NCBI GenBank assembly: GCA_019137255.1
Contig: WPDH01000042.1
Span: forward strand, 62,001 to 126,000
From: Corinectria fuckeliana
Taxonomy: Eukaryota > Ascomycota > Sordariomycetes > Hypocreales > Nectriaceae
Direction of reading: 5' to 3'
Length of the DNA stretch: 64,000 nt
The notes under the pieces: generated by a model
Databases searched by the model: none
Seen by the model: only the letters and a program-made list of their open reading frames with translations
Told to the model about the DNA's origin: nothing
In this document: positions 1 to 9,090 of the stretch, piece by piece
Layout of the letters: each line of letters starts with the position of its first letter
How positions within the stretch are numbered: the stretch's first letter is position 1
Translations under genes and position numbers: made by a program

Positions 1-1557
1 ATGTGGACGGCGCAATGGCGGAAGCTGCTGTGAGGCCTCACTAACGCCTACATAGTCTTGACGCACCAGACTCTTCTGTATGGTGGGCGAGAACAGCTGG
101 GTAGAGGGTACCGGCCGCCCCGATCTGTCCTCCATCTCTGGAGTTGAAGGGATCTCCATGCTCTTGTTGTACCGCCTTCGCTTGGTTAGCGGCCCTGATG
201 AGGAGAACAACCGCTGATCTAGAAATCGCTTTGCCGCAACTGGTGGCGATGACCTCACGTAGCTCGGCAGCGTGTCTGCGGCGGCCTGTTGAGACAACGC
301 TTCCTCTGCCCAGAGATCCTCTGTCGGCTCGCCTACATAAGGGCCGTCGTGAATGCCAAGAATCGGATCATGAGACTCGCGTTCATCCTCAACCTCCACC
401 TCAAAGCTCTCCATCGCATTCAAAAACTCGGCTAGACTTTCTTCGTAGCATTGTCGTATTTGGACAACGGTAGCCTCATCCTGAGCGTCGAACCCGAGGT
501 CCTCGGAAACTTTCACCCAGCCTTCGTAATCCAGCTCCTTGAGAGAGTCATCCTGCTTCGGCTGGACTGCTTGGGCGAGGTCCCAGAGTTCGATGGCCTT
601 GCCTTTGATTTTGGGTTGCATGTCGATTTCAACGCCAGATGTCACCATGTAGTCTTTTAGGTCTTCGTAGAATTCTCTCCTTGTCGTACTTGTTTCTGTT
701 TCTGCGTCCGATGGTTGATCGTAGTCTAGGCCATCTTCTTGGCGAGTGCCATCCTCGGCCTGGATGTTAGGCTCAGGAACGAGTTCAGGTTGCTCCACGG
801 TTTCAATTCGCGGCGGCTTGGGGTTTCTGACGGGCCGAAGAGCAACTTCCTCGGCGGCTTTTTCTGATTGAGGTAGGGCGGTGGCCGCACCGGATTGTTG
901 CTCATTGCCGGTCGGCATTTCCGGTGCCGAAGCAGCAAGTTGTTGTAGCTTGTCTACAGGGAGAAGCTGCAAGGTCTTGACGAACCGGTTTCTCCACGAC
1001 TGCCAGGTGTGCCGGGGATACTGAATGTGGTCAGCACCGTATCAACGCCCGACCCAGAGCGTAAAACCTACCATGACCTCGAATTCTTGGAAGATTCTGT
1101 TTCCAGTCCGGTCGACTGTGTGAGATAGAACCCATTTGGCAAGCACCGCGTCCTCGGAGCTTGTGAACGGAGTACGGGTCGTCTTTGCGCCACTGCCTCC
1201 TCCAACGGGCCTGGGGAGCTCTGGATCGGGCCCTATGCGATATCGATCCTTCAGCTGGGCGATGCCATTCTCCACAGACTCGGTGACGAATTTCCACGAG
1301 TAGGAACCGGCGGGGGCATCTTTTCTTGCGTGGTCCGCGATGAGAACATCTGCGTGCTTCTCCAAAGGCACGACCGTCCCGCCATTTGCCTGTGCGACGT
1401 CAGATTCAAGGGTCAGCCTGTTCAGCGGGAGCCGTCCTACCGTGATCATGTCGAGAATCGACTTCCTCGTTGGGACACGCATCGCCACCCAGAACTTGAC
1501 GCCTTTGAAAATGTCCCCTCCCTGGGCGCTCTCAACGCCATCGTACGTCAGCGCCAT
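1..1557 (-). CDS. Rap1-like telomere protein (BRCT + Myb + ARID-like), 3' end outside window
   Basis: Probable shelterin-type protein acting at telomeric chromatin. Read on the minus strand the exons are 1557-1441, 1389-1072 and 1020 to the left edge, where the frame is still open (about 485 residues seen). Residues ~15-95 fit a BRCT domain (GVKFWV, then NGGTVVPLEKHADVLIADH). Residues ~110-175 fit a Rap1-type Myb domain (FTSSEDAVLAKWV); the last helix, TWQSWRNRF, is created by the splice across 1071-1021. Residues ~257-350 resemble an ARID/BRIGHT fold (REFYEDLKDYM, GKAIELWDLAQAV, LGFDAQDEATVVQIRQCYE). The intron 1440-1390 is 51 nt, in frame and stop-free; removing it restores the BRCT pattern. 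The start ATG at 1557 directly precedes TYDGVES..GGDIFKGVKFW, which looks like a family N-terminus, though the frame stays open further upstream without another ATG. The assignment rests on domain order, not on a database match. Confidence 0.75.
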
Positions 1558-2560
1558 CTTGGCGCCTGAAAAGCTGTCACTTCGAAGTAGGCTGGTAACG
1601 TTCCATTCATCAGCCGTCGCGTCCCGGGTCGGCGATGAGCTGCAAGCGGGCTAGTCTGCCAAAAGTCCAGGACTCTCAGAAGCCTCGGCCGAGAATTGTG
1701 AGCCAGAGAGCAAGTTTAGCCTCATTGCACTGACGGCCTCGGATACGTAGTGACACTTCGTGGAAACCGCCTGTTCTTCACAGAGTTCCTTGTCCTTCCC
1801 TCCTTTGACTGCCAGGAGCGCGTATTGCCACTTATCGCGCGATCACGTGGCCAAGATGGCCGTCAGTATATATTCTAGTTACCGGTGCGTTGTGTGAATC
1901 TGCTTGAAGGATCACGTGGTGAATGCCCCACGTCAACCACGTCAGCCAGAGCAGTGTGGCTGCAGCAGCCTGGTGAGTGTGGGTCACGTAATGACTGTGT
2001 ACGGCAGGACAGTGTAAGTATATTTATTTAGTGGAACACTTTGTGGGTGCAGCTAGGCGGACTATGGAATACTAGGTAATAAGTGGTAAACAGTAGATTA
2101 AACAGTGGTTATAAAGCTAGTATAAAGATATAAGCTTAACCTATCTCTTACAGAATAAATCTTAACCTTCTTCCTACCTCTTTCTGTCACCCCTAGTAAC
2201 CACTACGCCTTACACCACGATACAGTTGCTGTGCCTACTCCTTAAGTTACCCAGCCAACCCGTGACTGTACAGTTTAAAACGTTAGCATCCGGCTATAAG
2301 CATACCCAGGCTCTGGTGTGCTGACGATCTCCAAAGCCACGCACAACTACGGAGGGCGTCTTAGAGCTGAAGTCTCTCGAGTACTGTTCATCCTGCTAAA
2401 TCGCAAAACGCAGTTGCTCGAGTTTTTTGGTCCATTTCTATCGGATATGGGAGTATAGCCGGGGCATTAGACTCAGCTGGCAGCCTTGTTGCCAAGTAGT
2501 GCGACGTATTTTTGTCTCTTGAGAAGCGTCCTCAGAGTGCAAGACTCCGAGCATCCAGCG
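1558..2560. other. Divergent intergenic region between the Rap1-like gene and SWF1
   Basis: About 1 kb serving as upstream region for both divergent genes. It holds two copies of GATCACGTGG (1841-1850, 1910-1919), an AT-rich LTR-like stretch (about 1971-2224) and no coding frame that I can support. Confidence 0.6.
1971..2224. repeat. Possible solo LTR remnant
   Basis: An AT-rich block, unlike its GC-rich flanks, starts near TGCAGCAGCCTGG, contains a TATA-rich centre (AGTATATTTATTTAG, TATAAAGATATAAG) and ends near CTTACACCACGATACA. TG...CA ends and this composition are typical of fungal copia or gypsy LTRs. The bases next to the proposed ends (GTGGC and GTTGC) match at only four of five positions, so no exact target-site duplication is visible, and no internal retrotransposon sequence adjoins it. 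The borders are a guess. Confidence 0.3.
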
Positions 2561-3920
2561 ATGTTGTTTTCTTTCAGGACAATCGCCCTGGGCATCCTCT
2601 TTCTCTCGTTTATGGTCTTTGTGGCGTTTTTCGGAAGATTACCAGCACTGAGGTGTGTGCTGAAGCCTGCATCAGACAACGAGACCCGACTTACTGACTT
2701 GTTCCCCAGACGTACTCCTATTGCAAAACTGCACAGATTGATATGGGTTCATATACCAAACGCAGTTCTAGCGGTGGACCAGTGCTGCACTGGCGGAAGA
2801 GTATCGGGCCATCTGGCAAGATTTGGCAACTACTTGATGTATGATCGGCACTGGACCGTAGTAGTAAGTTTTCACGTTTACTTCTCGTGTGCTTCAAGGC
2901 ACGCCCAGTCCAGGACTCATAGACTACGCGTACTAGGTGTTCTTCTTCCTGATCCTCGCTGTCGCCGAGTACATGTATCTCCCACCAGTGTGGCCGAAGA
3001 TCAGCGCCTTCACCAAGCTCACCGTCGCCATCGCCGTCATCATGCCCTACACCTTCCTCTACCTCGCCTGCGCCAGTGATCCTGGGTACATCACGCCGGA
3101 GAACCTCGAGTACCACCTCGCGCTGTACCCCTACGACCACACGCTCTTCCGCCCCGGCCACGAGTGCCGCACATGCCGCCTGCTCAAGCCGGCGCGCTCC
3201 AAGCACTGCAGCATCTGCAAGCGCTGCGTCGCCAAGTCCGACCACCACTGCATCTTCATCAACTCGTGCGTCGGCTACGGAAACCATCACTGGTTTCTGC
3301 TGCTGCTCGGCTCCACGGCCCTCGTGTGCACCTACGGCGGCCTGCTCGGCCTGACGATCCTCACGGAGCGCATCTACAAGATCGCCCCGGAATGGTCCAT
3401 GTGGCCGCCCAAGGGCATGAGCATGAACCAGTACCTCGGCGCCTGGGGCTGGGGCATCCGGGACAACGTCAACGTGGGCTCCACGACGTTGCTTGCTCTG
3501 CTTACAAGCCCGCTCGTTTGGGGCTTGTTCATCTACACAATGTACCTTGTCTACTGCGGCACCACGACCAACGAGACTCTCAAGTGGGCCGAGTGGAAAG
3601 ATGACATGCAGGAGGGCTACGCGTTCCGCCGCTCAATGTCCCCCGACTGGCCCAAGGACGAGCGGGTAGAGCCGACGTGCAAGCGCTGGCCTGTTGAGAC
3701 GGAGCAAGTCCTCGTCACCACGATGGATGGGGAGCCGCCCAAGGAAGACGGCCGTTTACCAGGCGAAGGCCCGTGGGAGAGGGTGTGGAGCCTGAACCAC
3801 GTTGAGAACCTGTACGACTTGGGATTTTGGGACAATCTTGTGGATGTATTCGTACCCAACTACACATTCGGCAATGGGGAATATGAGCCTATCGTGGAAC
3901 GGAGACGTCGTACGCGGTAG
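2561..3920 (+). CDS. SWF1: DHHC palmitoyltransferase, SWF1 type
   Basis: Protein S-acyltransferase of the ER/secretory membranes; the yeast family member palmitoylates cysteines next to transmembrane segments of SNAREs. Exons are 2561-2652, 2710-2863 and 2937-3920, giving 409 residues. Introns carry GTGTGT..CTGAC..CCCAG and GTAAGT..CTAG signals. The N-terminus RTIALGILFLSF..FFGRLPALR forms the first membrane segment. Further membrane segments lie at ~82-94, ~108-126, ~213-230 and ~272-292. The cysteine-rich domain spans ~159-207 (CRTCRLLKPARSKHC, CKRCVAKSDHHC, NSCVGYGNHHWF), with the catalytic DHHC at about 184-187. After the last membrane segment comes GTTTNETLKWAEWKDD, a TTxE-type motif of the DHHC family. 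An in-frame ATG 75 nt upstream exists, but the chosen start places the hydrophobic segment at the N-terminus as in SWF1. It converges on AHA1 with 307 bp between the stop codons. Confidence 0.92.
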
Positions 3921-4227
3921 CAGGAAACACTTCCAGATGGTACACATAGAAGCCACTTTTGGACAACGTGTAGAGTCCACATACTATAGTCTTCACGGAG
4001 CAACCTTGGGTCAGGGCACCAGCGCAGTATATTTTGCCAGTGAGGCAGGCCCATCCATTATTCATCATTCAAGTCGCTCGTTGTAATCATATCCACACGC
4101 CTCTAGGCCTTTCAAGGCTACTGAAGACCCGCTTGCGTCTTCCATCCGCCGCCGTGGTAGGTCGGTTCCCCTAATACTACCCTCATGTAGAGCGCATTGA
4201 TTGATCAAGCTCGAGTCAGCGCGAATC
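3921..4227. other. Convergent 3' intergenic spacer (SWF1 / AHA1)
   Basis: Both flanking genes end here, so it should contain the two 3' untranslated regions and polyadenylation sites. No coding frame is supported. Confidence 0.6.
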
Positions 4228-5394
4228 CTAAAGCATGGTGCCGAAGCTATTTGACCATGGTTAGCGACAAGGACCCGTCGTTTTCAGAATATGTGATACT
4301 AACCCAAACGTCTGCTTGATGCTGTTGATGTAGTACTGGTTCCAGTTGCCCTTGGTAATGGCCTCCTGGCCGACAGGAACACCGTCCCAGGTGACACGCA
4401 TAACGGTGACATGGTCAACGTCGTTCTGGTCAAACTCGATCTTGAGTGTCGAGTAGTGACCAGGAGGCCATTGGCCCAGACGCCAGCTCTGCACAATCTT
4501 CTTGGGCGGATCAAGGTCGAGGTACTCGCCAGTAACGCTCCCGCCAAACAACTCGAACTTGCCGCCCTTCTCGGCACCCCCAACGATCTTGGGGTCGGAC
4601 CGAGTGAAGGCAGCCAATCGCTGGGGGTCGGTAAAGGTGTTGTACAACTGCTCGGCGGTGGTACGGAATTCTTGGTTGTCGGTGACGGTAGTAGTGTTCA
4701 CGGTGCCACCAGAGCTGGTCTGAGAGTTGGAGGAGGTGGGAGCAACCTTAGGGGCGTTGTTCTGGGGATAAACCGTCGGGGGCGTCCAGCCGATGGATGG
4801 GTCGTCGCCAGGCGCGTGCTGGATATCCTTGCCGTGCTCGGTTTTCAAAGCCGGAGCGAACTTCTTGAACTCCTCGCGCAGGAGGGGCACAATCTTGGAC
4901 CGGACCAGGTCCTTGACTGGCTGCTTCTCCTTGGACTCGGCGAAGATGTCTACGTCAAACTACGAGTCACTTAGCTATATTCTACGACAAAACACCGAAG
5001 GCAGCAGGGCGAAGGAAGCTTCACGTACCACGTACTCATCCTCTTCGGTGTCGTGGGCAACCTCAGGCACGGTGATGGTACCCGATACGTCGTCCTCTCC
5101 CGGGGCAGATCCTAAGGCATGAGGGTCAGCTCACCGAAGTGATGCAGGCACGGCGCGGCACGTCTCCTTACCAGAATACTCCAGGACGAGCTTAACGTCG
5201 AAGATGGTAATCACCTTGCCCTTACGCTGGCTGACGTCGACATCGCCGTCCATGCTCTGGATCTTGCTAATCTTGGCCTTGACATCGCCGTCCTCAGCCT
5301 CAACCTTGACGAGGTTGTCTTCGAACCACTGCTTGGCCCATTCCGACACGTCCTTGTTGACCCAGTGCCAGTTGTTGGGGTTGTGAAGGACCAT
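4228..5394 (-). CDS. AHA1: Activator of Hsp90 ATPase
   Basis: Cytosolic co-chaperone that binds Hsp90 and stimulates its ATPase cycle. Minus-strand exons 5394-5172, 5111-5029, 4959-4304 and 4246-4228 give 326 residues, the usual family length. Residues ~1-150 are the N-terminal Aha1 domain (NPNNWHWVNKDVSEWAKQWF near the start; FDVKLVLEYSG). A linker rich in Thr/Ser/Pro follows, then the C-terminal AHSA1 (START-like) domain from ~185 (TTAEQLYNTFTDPQRLAAFT, WRLGQWPPGHYSTLKIEF, VTWDGVPVGQE). The last exon codes only the final residues: joining it across GTTAGT..AAATAG gives NSIKQTFGFGTML, the expected C-terminus, whereas reading through the intron adds an unrelated tail. Introns are 60, 69 and 57 nt. 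A heat-shock-element-like sequence lies about 430 bp upstream. Confidence 0.95.
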
Positions 5395-5821
5395 TGTGAA
5401 ATCGGGGGAGCGGGGGAGCGGCTCAAGGCGGGGGAGATGATCTAAGAACTTGATTGGATACGGTCAGCTTCAGGACAGACAAAAATTGTAGCAAACGGAG
5501 CTGAAGGATCAAGAAGTTGCGATTGCAAGGTCAGAAATGGTCTGGTGGACCACAGCGTTTTGGTCATCAATGAAGGGAGTACAAGTCACTCTATGACTGG
5601 TGCCAGCTGATGTCTCATCATGGAAAATGCGAAAAGCTTGGGCGCGAGCGAGGAAATATGTGCTGTAGTACTTACAAGTTCGGCAAGTTCCGAGTAACTG
5701 ACGGGATGATTAAGATCAGATTAATGCAAAGAAGAAAAGTATTAAGAGAAGAGGAGAAGAGGAGAAGGTTTGTTTTGTGAGGTTGGAGATGGGAGGAGAA
5801 AGAAGGGAAGAACGAGCTTTC

Positions 5822-5841
5822 AGAACCCTCTAGAATTTTAC
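5822..5841. promoter_or_regulatory. Degenerate heat-shock element upstream of AHA1
   Basis: Four contiguous 5-bp units read AGAAC CCTCT AGAAT TTTAC. Two match nGAAn exactly and the alternate two match nTTCn with one mismatch each. The site lies ~430 bp upstream of the AHA1 start. AHA1 genes are commonly heat-shock induced, which makes an HSF site plausible, but the match is weak. Confidence 0.28.
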
Positions 5842-6811
5842 TTGAGCCTTGTGCCCCCACATTTCTAAGCTCAATGTGGGGCTAATCTCGTTCTGCCAAG
5901 CCCAGCCTCGCCTCTCGCCGCCGAACTGCCTGATTAGGCCTCAGCCTCAGCAGAAGTATTGATAAATCTCGGATTCACCTATCTACATAGTACACGGAAG
6001 AAAGTTGACTATACATTCAAGGGAAGGATATCGAGAGACTTCAAGAGGGATACTAGTGCGCAGCTGATTTCCCAGCGATGACAGTGGTCAGGGTACTTTT
6101 TTCTTCTTTCTCTTTTTTTTATAGATCAGTATCAGTGTGCGAAAACAGCCTAGAGTGGTCAATGGTTATACAAAATATTGCCGGAGTCACCTCTTGCTCA
6201 TTTTGGTGAACTTCGATGCCTACGAGCTATACAGTACACTACGTAGATGGAAACGGGTCGTCGTTTAACAAGTAATATGGCCAGCTTGGATCCGCTCAGG
6301 TCGTTCAACTGCAGCCAAACTCCGAGCTCTGAACATGCCCCACCAGGATAAGCTCCGAAGAGGACGTTTAATCAAGACACGATATAACGTGTCACAATAA
6401 TATCACATAGGACAGTACGAAAATGATATTAGAGGTCGGTTAATCTATCGAGGTGTTCGCCTGGTGAAAAGGATGACGGTCGACAGCGATCATCTTGCAT
6501 TTGATAGGCCCATGTTGACCGTTTGAAGTTGGAAATTTTTTTCTATTTGACCCCCAAAACACCTCAAATGGGCCACCACGTCTGGCTGGTTCGGCGTCAG
6601 GACTAAATAAATCTACCCGACAAGCGCCGCCATCTATAAATACTACCGAGGTTCCAGGATTATCTTATCACATCTACCCCATGGTTGCGACGAGTCGGAT
6701 ACATAGAAGATGGCAAGCCCACGTTTACCAAGGAGCCAGCCGAGGCAATCGCCATGTCATCATGGATGCATGTTGGAGCCCTGGAAGCAGGACTGTTCCA
6801 GGTTCCGGTGG

Positions 6812-7322
6812 TTAGCTGGTTCTGGTAAGTATTCCGCAGGTGATCAGAAACGGGGACTCCAGCTGGCGAGCCGAATAGGCCTTCGCCGCCGTTGGCTCCG
6901 GGTGCTGCCCGTTGGCCGAAGCTCGCAAGGATCCACCTGCCGGAGCTCTCATCTCCGGAGCTGCAGAGTGCGTCCCGGCGACAGTAGGCATACAGGAGAT
7001 TGGAGAAGGCTGAACAGCTGTACTATGTATCCCAAACATCGATGCAATGATGCCAAGAGCCATCACGCCTTGTCCAAAGGCTCCAATCATCGCCTGACCG
7101 TCTTTTCGTGACATGTATTGGTACTTTTCCCCTCCAACTCGCCAACACTGGACGAGCCAGTGAACTTGCCGACTCACCCTCCACCACCATTAAGCAGCCC
7201 TTCCACATGAGCTCGCCGTTGTCATGTACCCAGAACGTAAACGGAAAACGGCAAGGCAAGGCAGCAATCGCTTCTTTCTTCTTTGCACAGACCTCCCTAA
7301 CCCGTCGACTCAGTTCTCGCAA
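6812..7322 (-). other. Doubtful small coding candidate, unrecognised
   Basis: On the minus strand two overlapping open frames could be joined by a GTGAGT donor near 7170. The downstream frame includes YMSRKDGQAMIGAFGQG followed by a hydrophobic run (VMALGIIASMFGI), which reads more like protein than its surroundings. I could not find a splice that joins the frames with correct phase, and no family is recognised. It may equally be noncoding. Confidence 0.18.
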
Positions 7323-8020
7323 GGGCGGGGTGTGACAGGCGGAGGAGGGACGCCATTAAGCGCCGGCATCCACCCTTCCACCCGCATCGTCAACCGGAAC
7401 GGCCAATGAAGATCCTGGTCCGCCATGGGGCAGCTTCTAAGAATAGAAATAAGTTGTCCAGGGCGCGTCCAATGGGTTCAGAGACCCGGCCCCTTTTCGC
7501 AACCTCTAAGCTGCAGCGGGGGTGGGTCTTTTCGACGTTGGAGTGAACTGGGTTCAAACGGAAACGGACGGTTTCTGCTTTCGACCTTTGGCAAAAAGCC
7601 CACTTGGTCATTCATTGACTGGATAGATGGATCGTGGAGGGGTACGGACGGACTAGGCAGGCTGATATAGGCAAGGATGCTCTGCTCACATCATGCTTTA
7701 TTAGAAAACGACTCGTTCTAGCGCTCGTCGACGAATCGACGTATCCAATGGTCGACGGGGGCTCACGCAACTCAAGTTCCAGCAAATACCTATCATGGCG
7801 CCCTTAAAAAAGAAAGCATCTGGGGTCTGGCACCGGGTGCTAGGGCGGGATACGGGCCTAGTCGGACCCGGCGTTCAGAATCCAGGGTTGGGGCCTTGGA
7901 GTTTGAAGAGATGCGCGGCACCGGCACAGCATTGCAGCAAGCCGACTCCATTAGTAGCTAGCATGGTACTCTATAGGAGTGTGAGGAACTAGGTCGGCAA
8001 TGTGGGAGGATCGGTACTGT

Positions 8021-8075
8021 ACATACATCCATACATACATACATACATACGTAGTACATACATACAGCCAAGAGT
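8021..8075. repeat. (CATA)n microsatellite
   Basis: Imperfect tandem CATA units, broken once by CGTAG, in intergenic DNA. Confidence 0.9.
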
Positions 8076-9020
8076 CTGGCCGGCGGCATGTAATTATGTA
8101 GCTGTACGGAGCTGGCAAGGAGCATGGGAGCATGCAGGATCACGATCCCAAGACATCGACGAGGTAGTAGACGACGGGTTATGGGTAGGTTATGATGGGC
8201 TGCGAGCTAGGCCAAGTACTATGTACGAAGCAGATCTGGCGTTATCACCATGATGATCTCGCTCTTCGAGTCTGCAAGTCCGCGAGTTTGTGACTGTCCC
8301 ACCTAAAGTGACATGCCACCCCAACCCTCGTCCGCCCGCCAGCAGCCGCAACATCCAACCTCCCTCCACCCCAGCAAGGCCCGAGTCCCAAGCCATTGCC
8401 ATTCGTCCCTCTTTTGCACCTTCTCTCTCTCCGTCTTGACTTTGGTCTCTTGAGAGTGAAGAAAAGTCTTGGCCGTTTTATCGCCGCCGCCGACCACCGC
8501 CGAGAGAGGTAGTAGCGTGTTTGCCGTATCCCATTCTATCGCGGGGTGCTCAATTCCCAGCCTCTCCTTTACTCACTCACACTCACACTCTCACGTACAC
8601 ACAACACACTCCACATGGACAGTTGAACCTCGCTACCCCCCCGGCCACCGCGCAGCAAGACTGTGGGTTTCGAGGCGTCCACTGACTCGCAGATCAACGG
8701 CTACACACATACGGGCGCGTGCGTGGGGCAAGACAAAACAGCGACATTGAGAGCTCCCCTCGTCGACGTTTTGGCACTGCCGACTTTGGCTCCCTTCTCG
8801 TCTGAGCATCGTCTCACCACCACGCGCGACAGCACAGCCAACCGCCCACCCAAGCACCGCGGATCACGCACCGCAGCCCAGCTCGCCAATTACGCAGGCG
8901 CTGATACGCAGGCGTGTGGGCAGCTGGTGCAGTGGTGTTCTTGTTGGCTGTAGGTCGGTCTCGCTGCCGGCTGTCGCTCGCCCCCGGAACTGGGACCCCG
9001 GACAGCTTGTTGGTTGGACC

Positions 9021-9040
9021 GGACTGGACTGGACTGGACT
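9021..9040. repeat. (GGACT)4 pentanucleotide repeat
   Basis: Four perfect GGACT units 50 bp upstream of the start codon at 9091, probably within the 5' leader of that gene. Confidence 0.85.
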
Positions 9041-9090
9041 CAATCCGACTTGAACGACTCTGCGACTGGGAGTCTGAGCCCGCCTTCGCC

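Larger units (their letters stand above)
5395..9090. other. 3.7-kb divergent intergenic region
   Basis: Separates the starts of AHA1 (minus) and the 1187-residue protein gene (plus). It contains the HSE-like site, AT-rich stretches near 6100-6450, a (CATA)n microsatellite at ~8021-8075 and a (GGACT)4 tract at 9021-9040. One very doubtful small minus-strand coding candidate lies at 6812-7322. Apart from that I see no supported gene. Confidence 0.5.
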
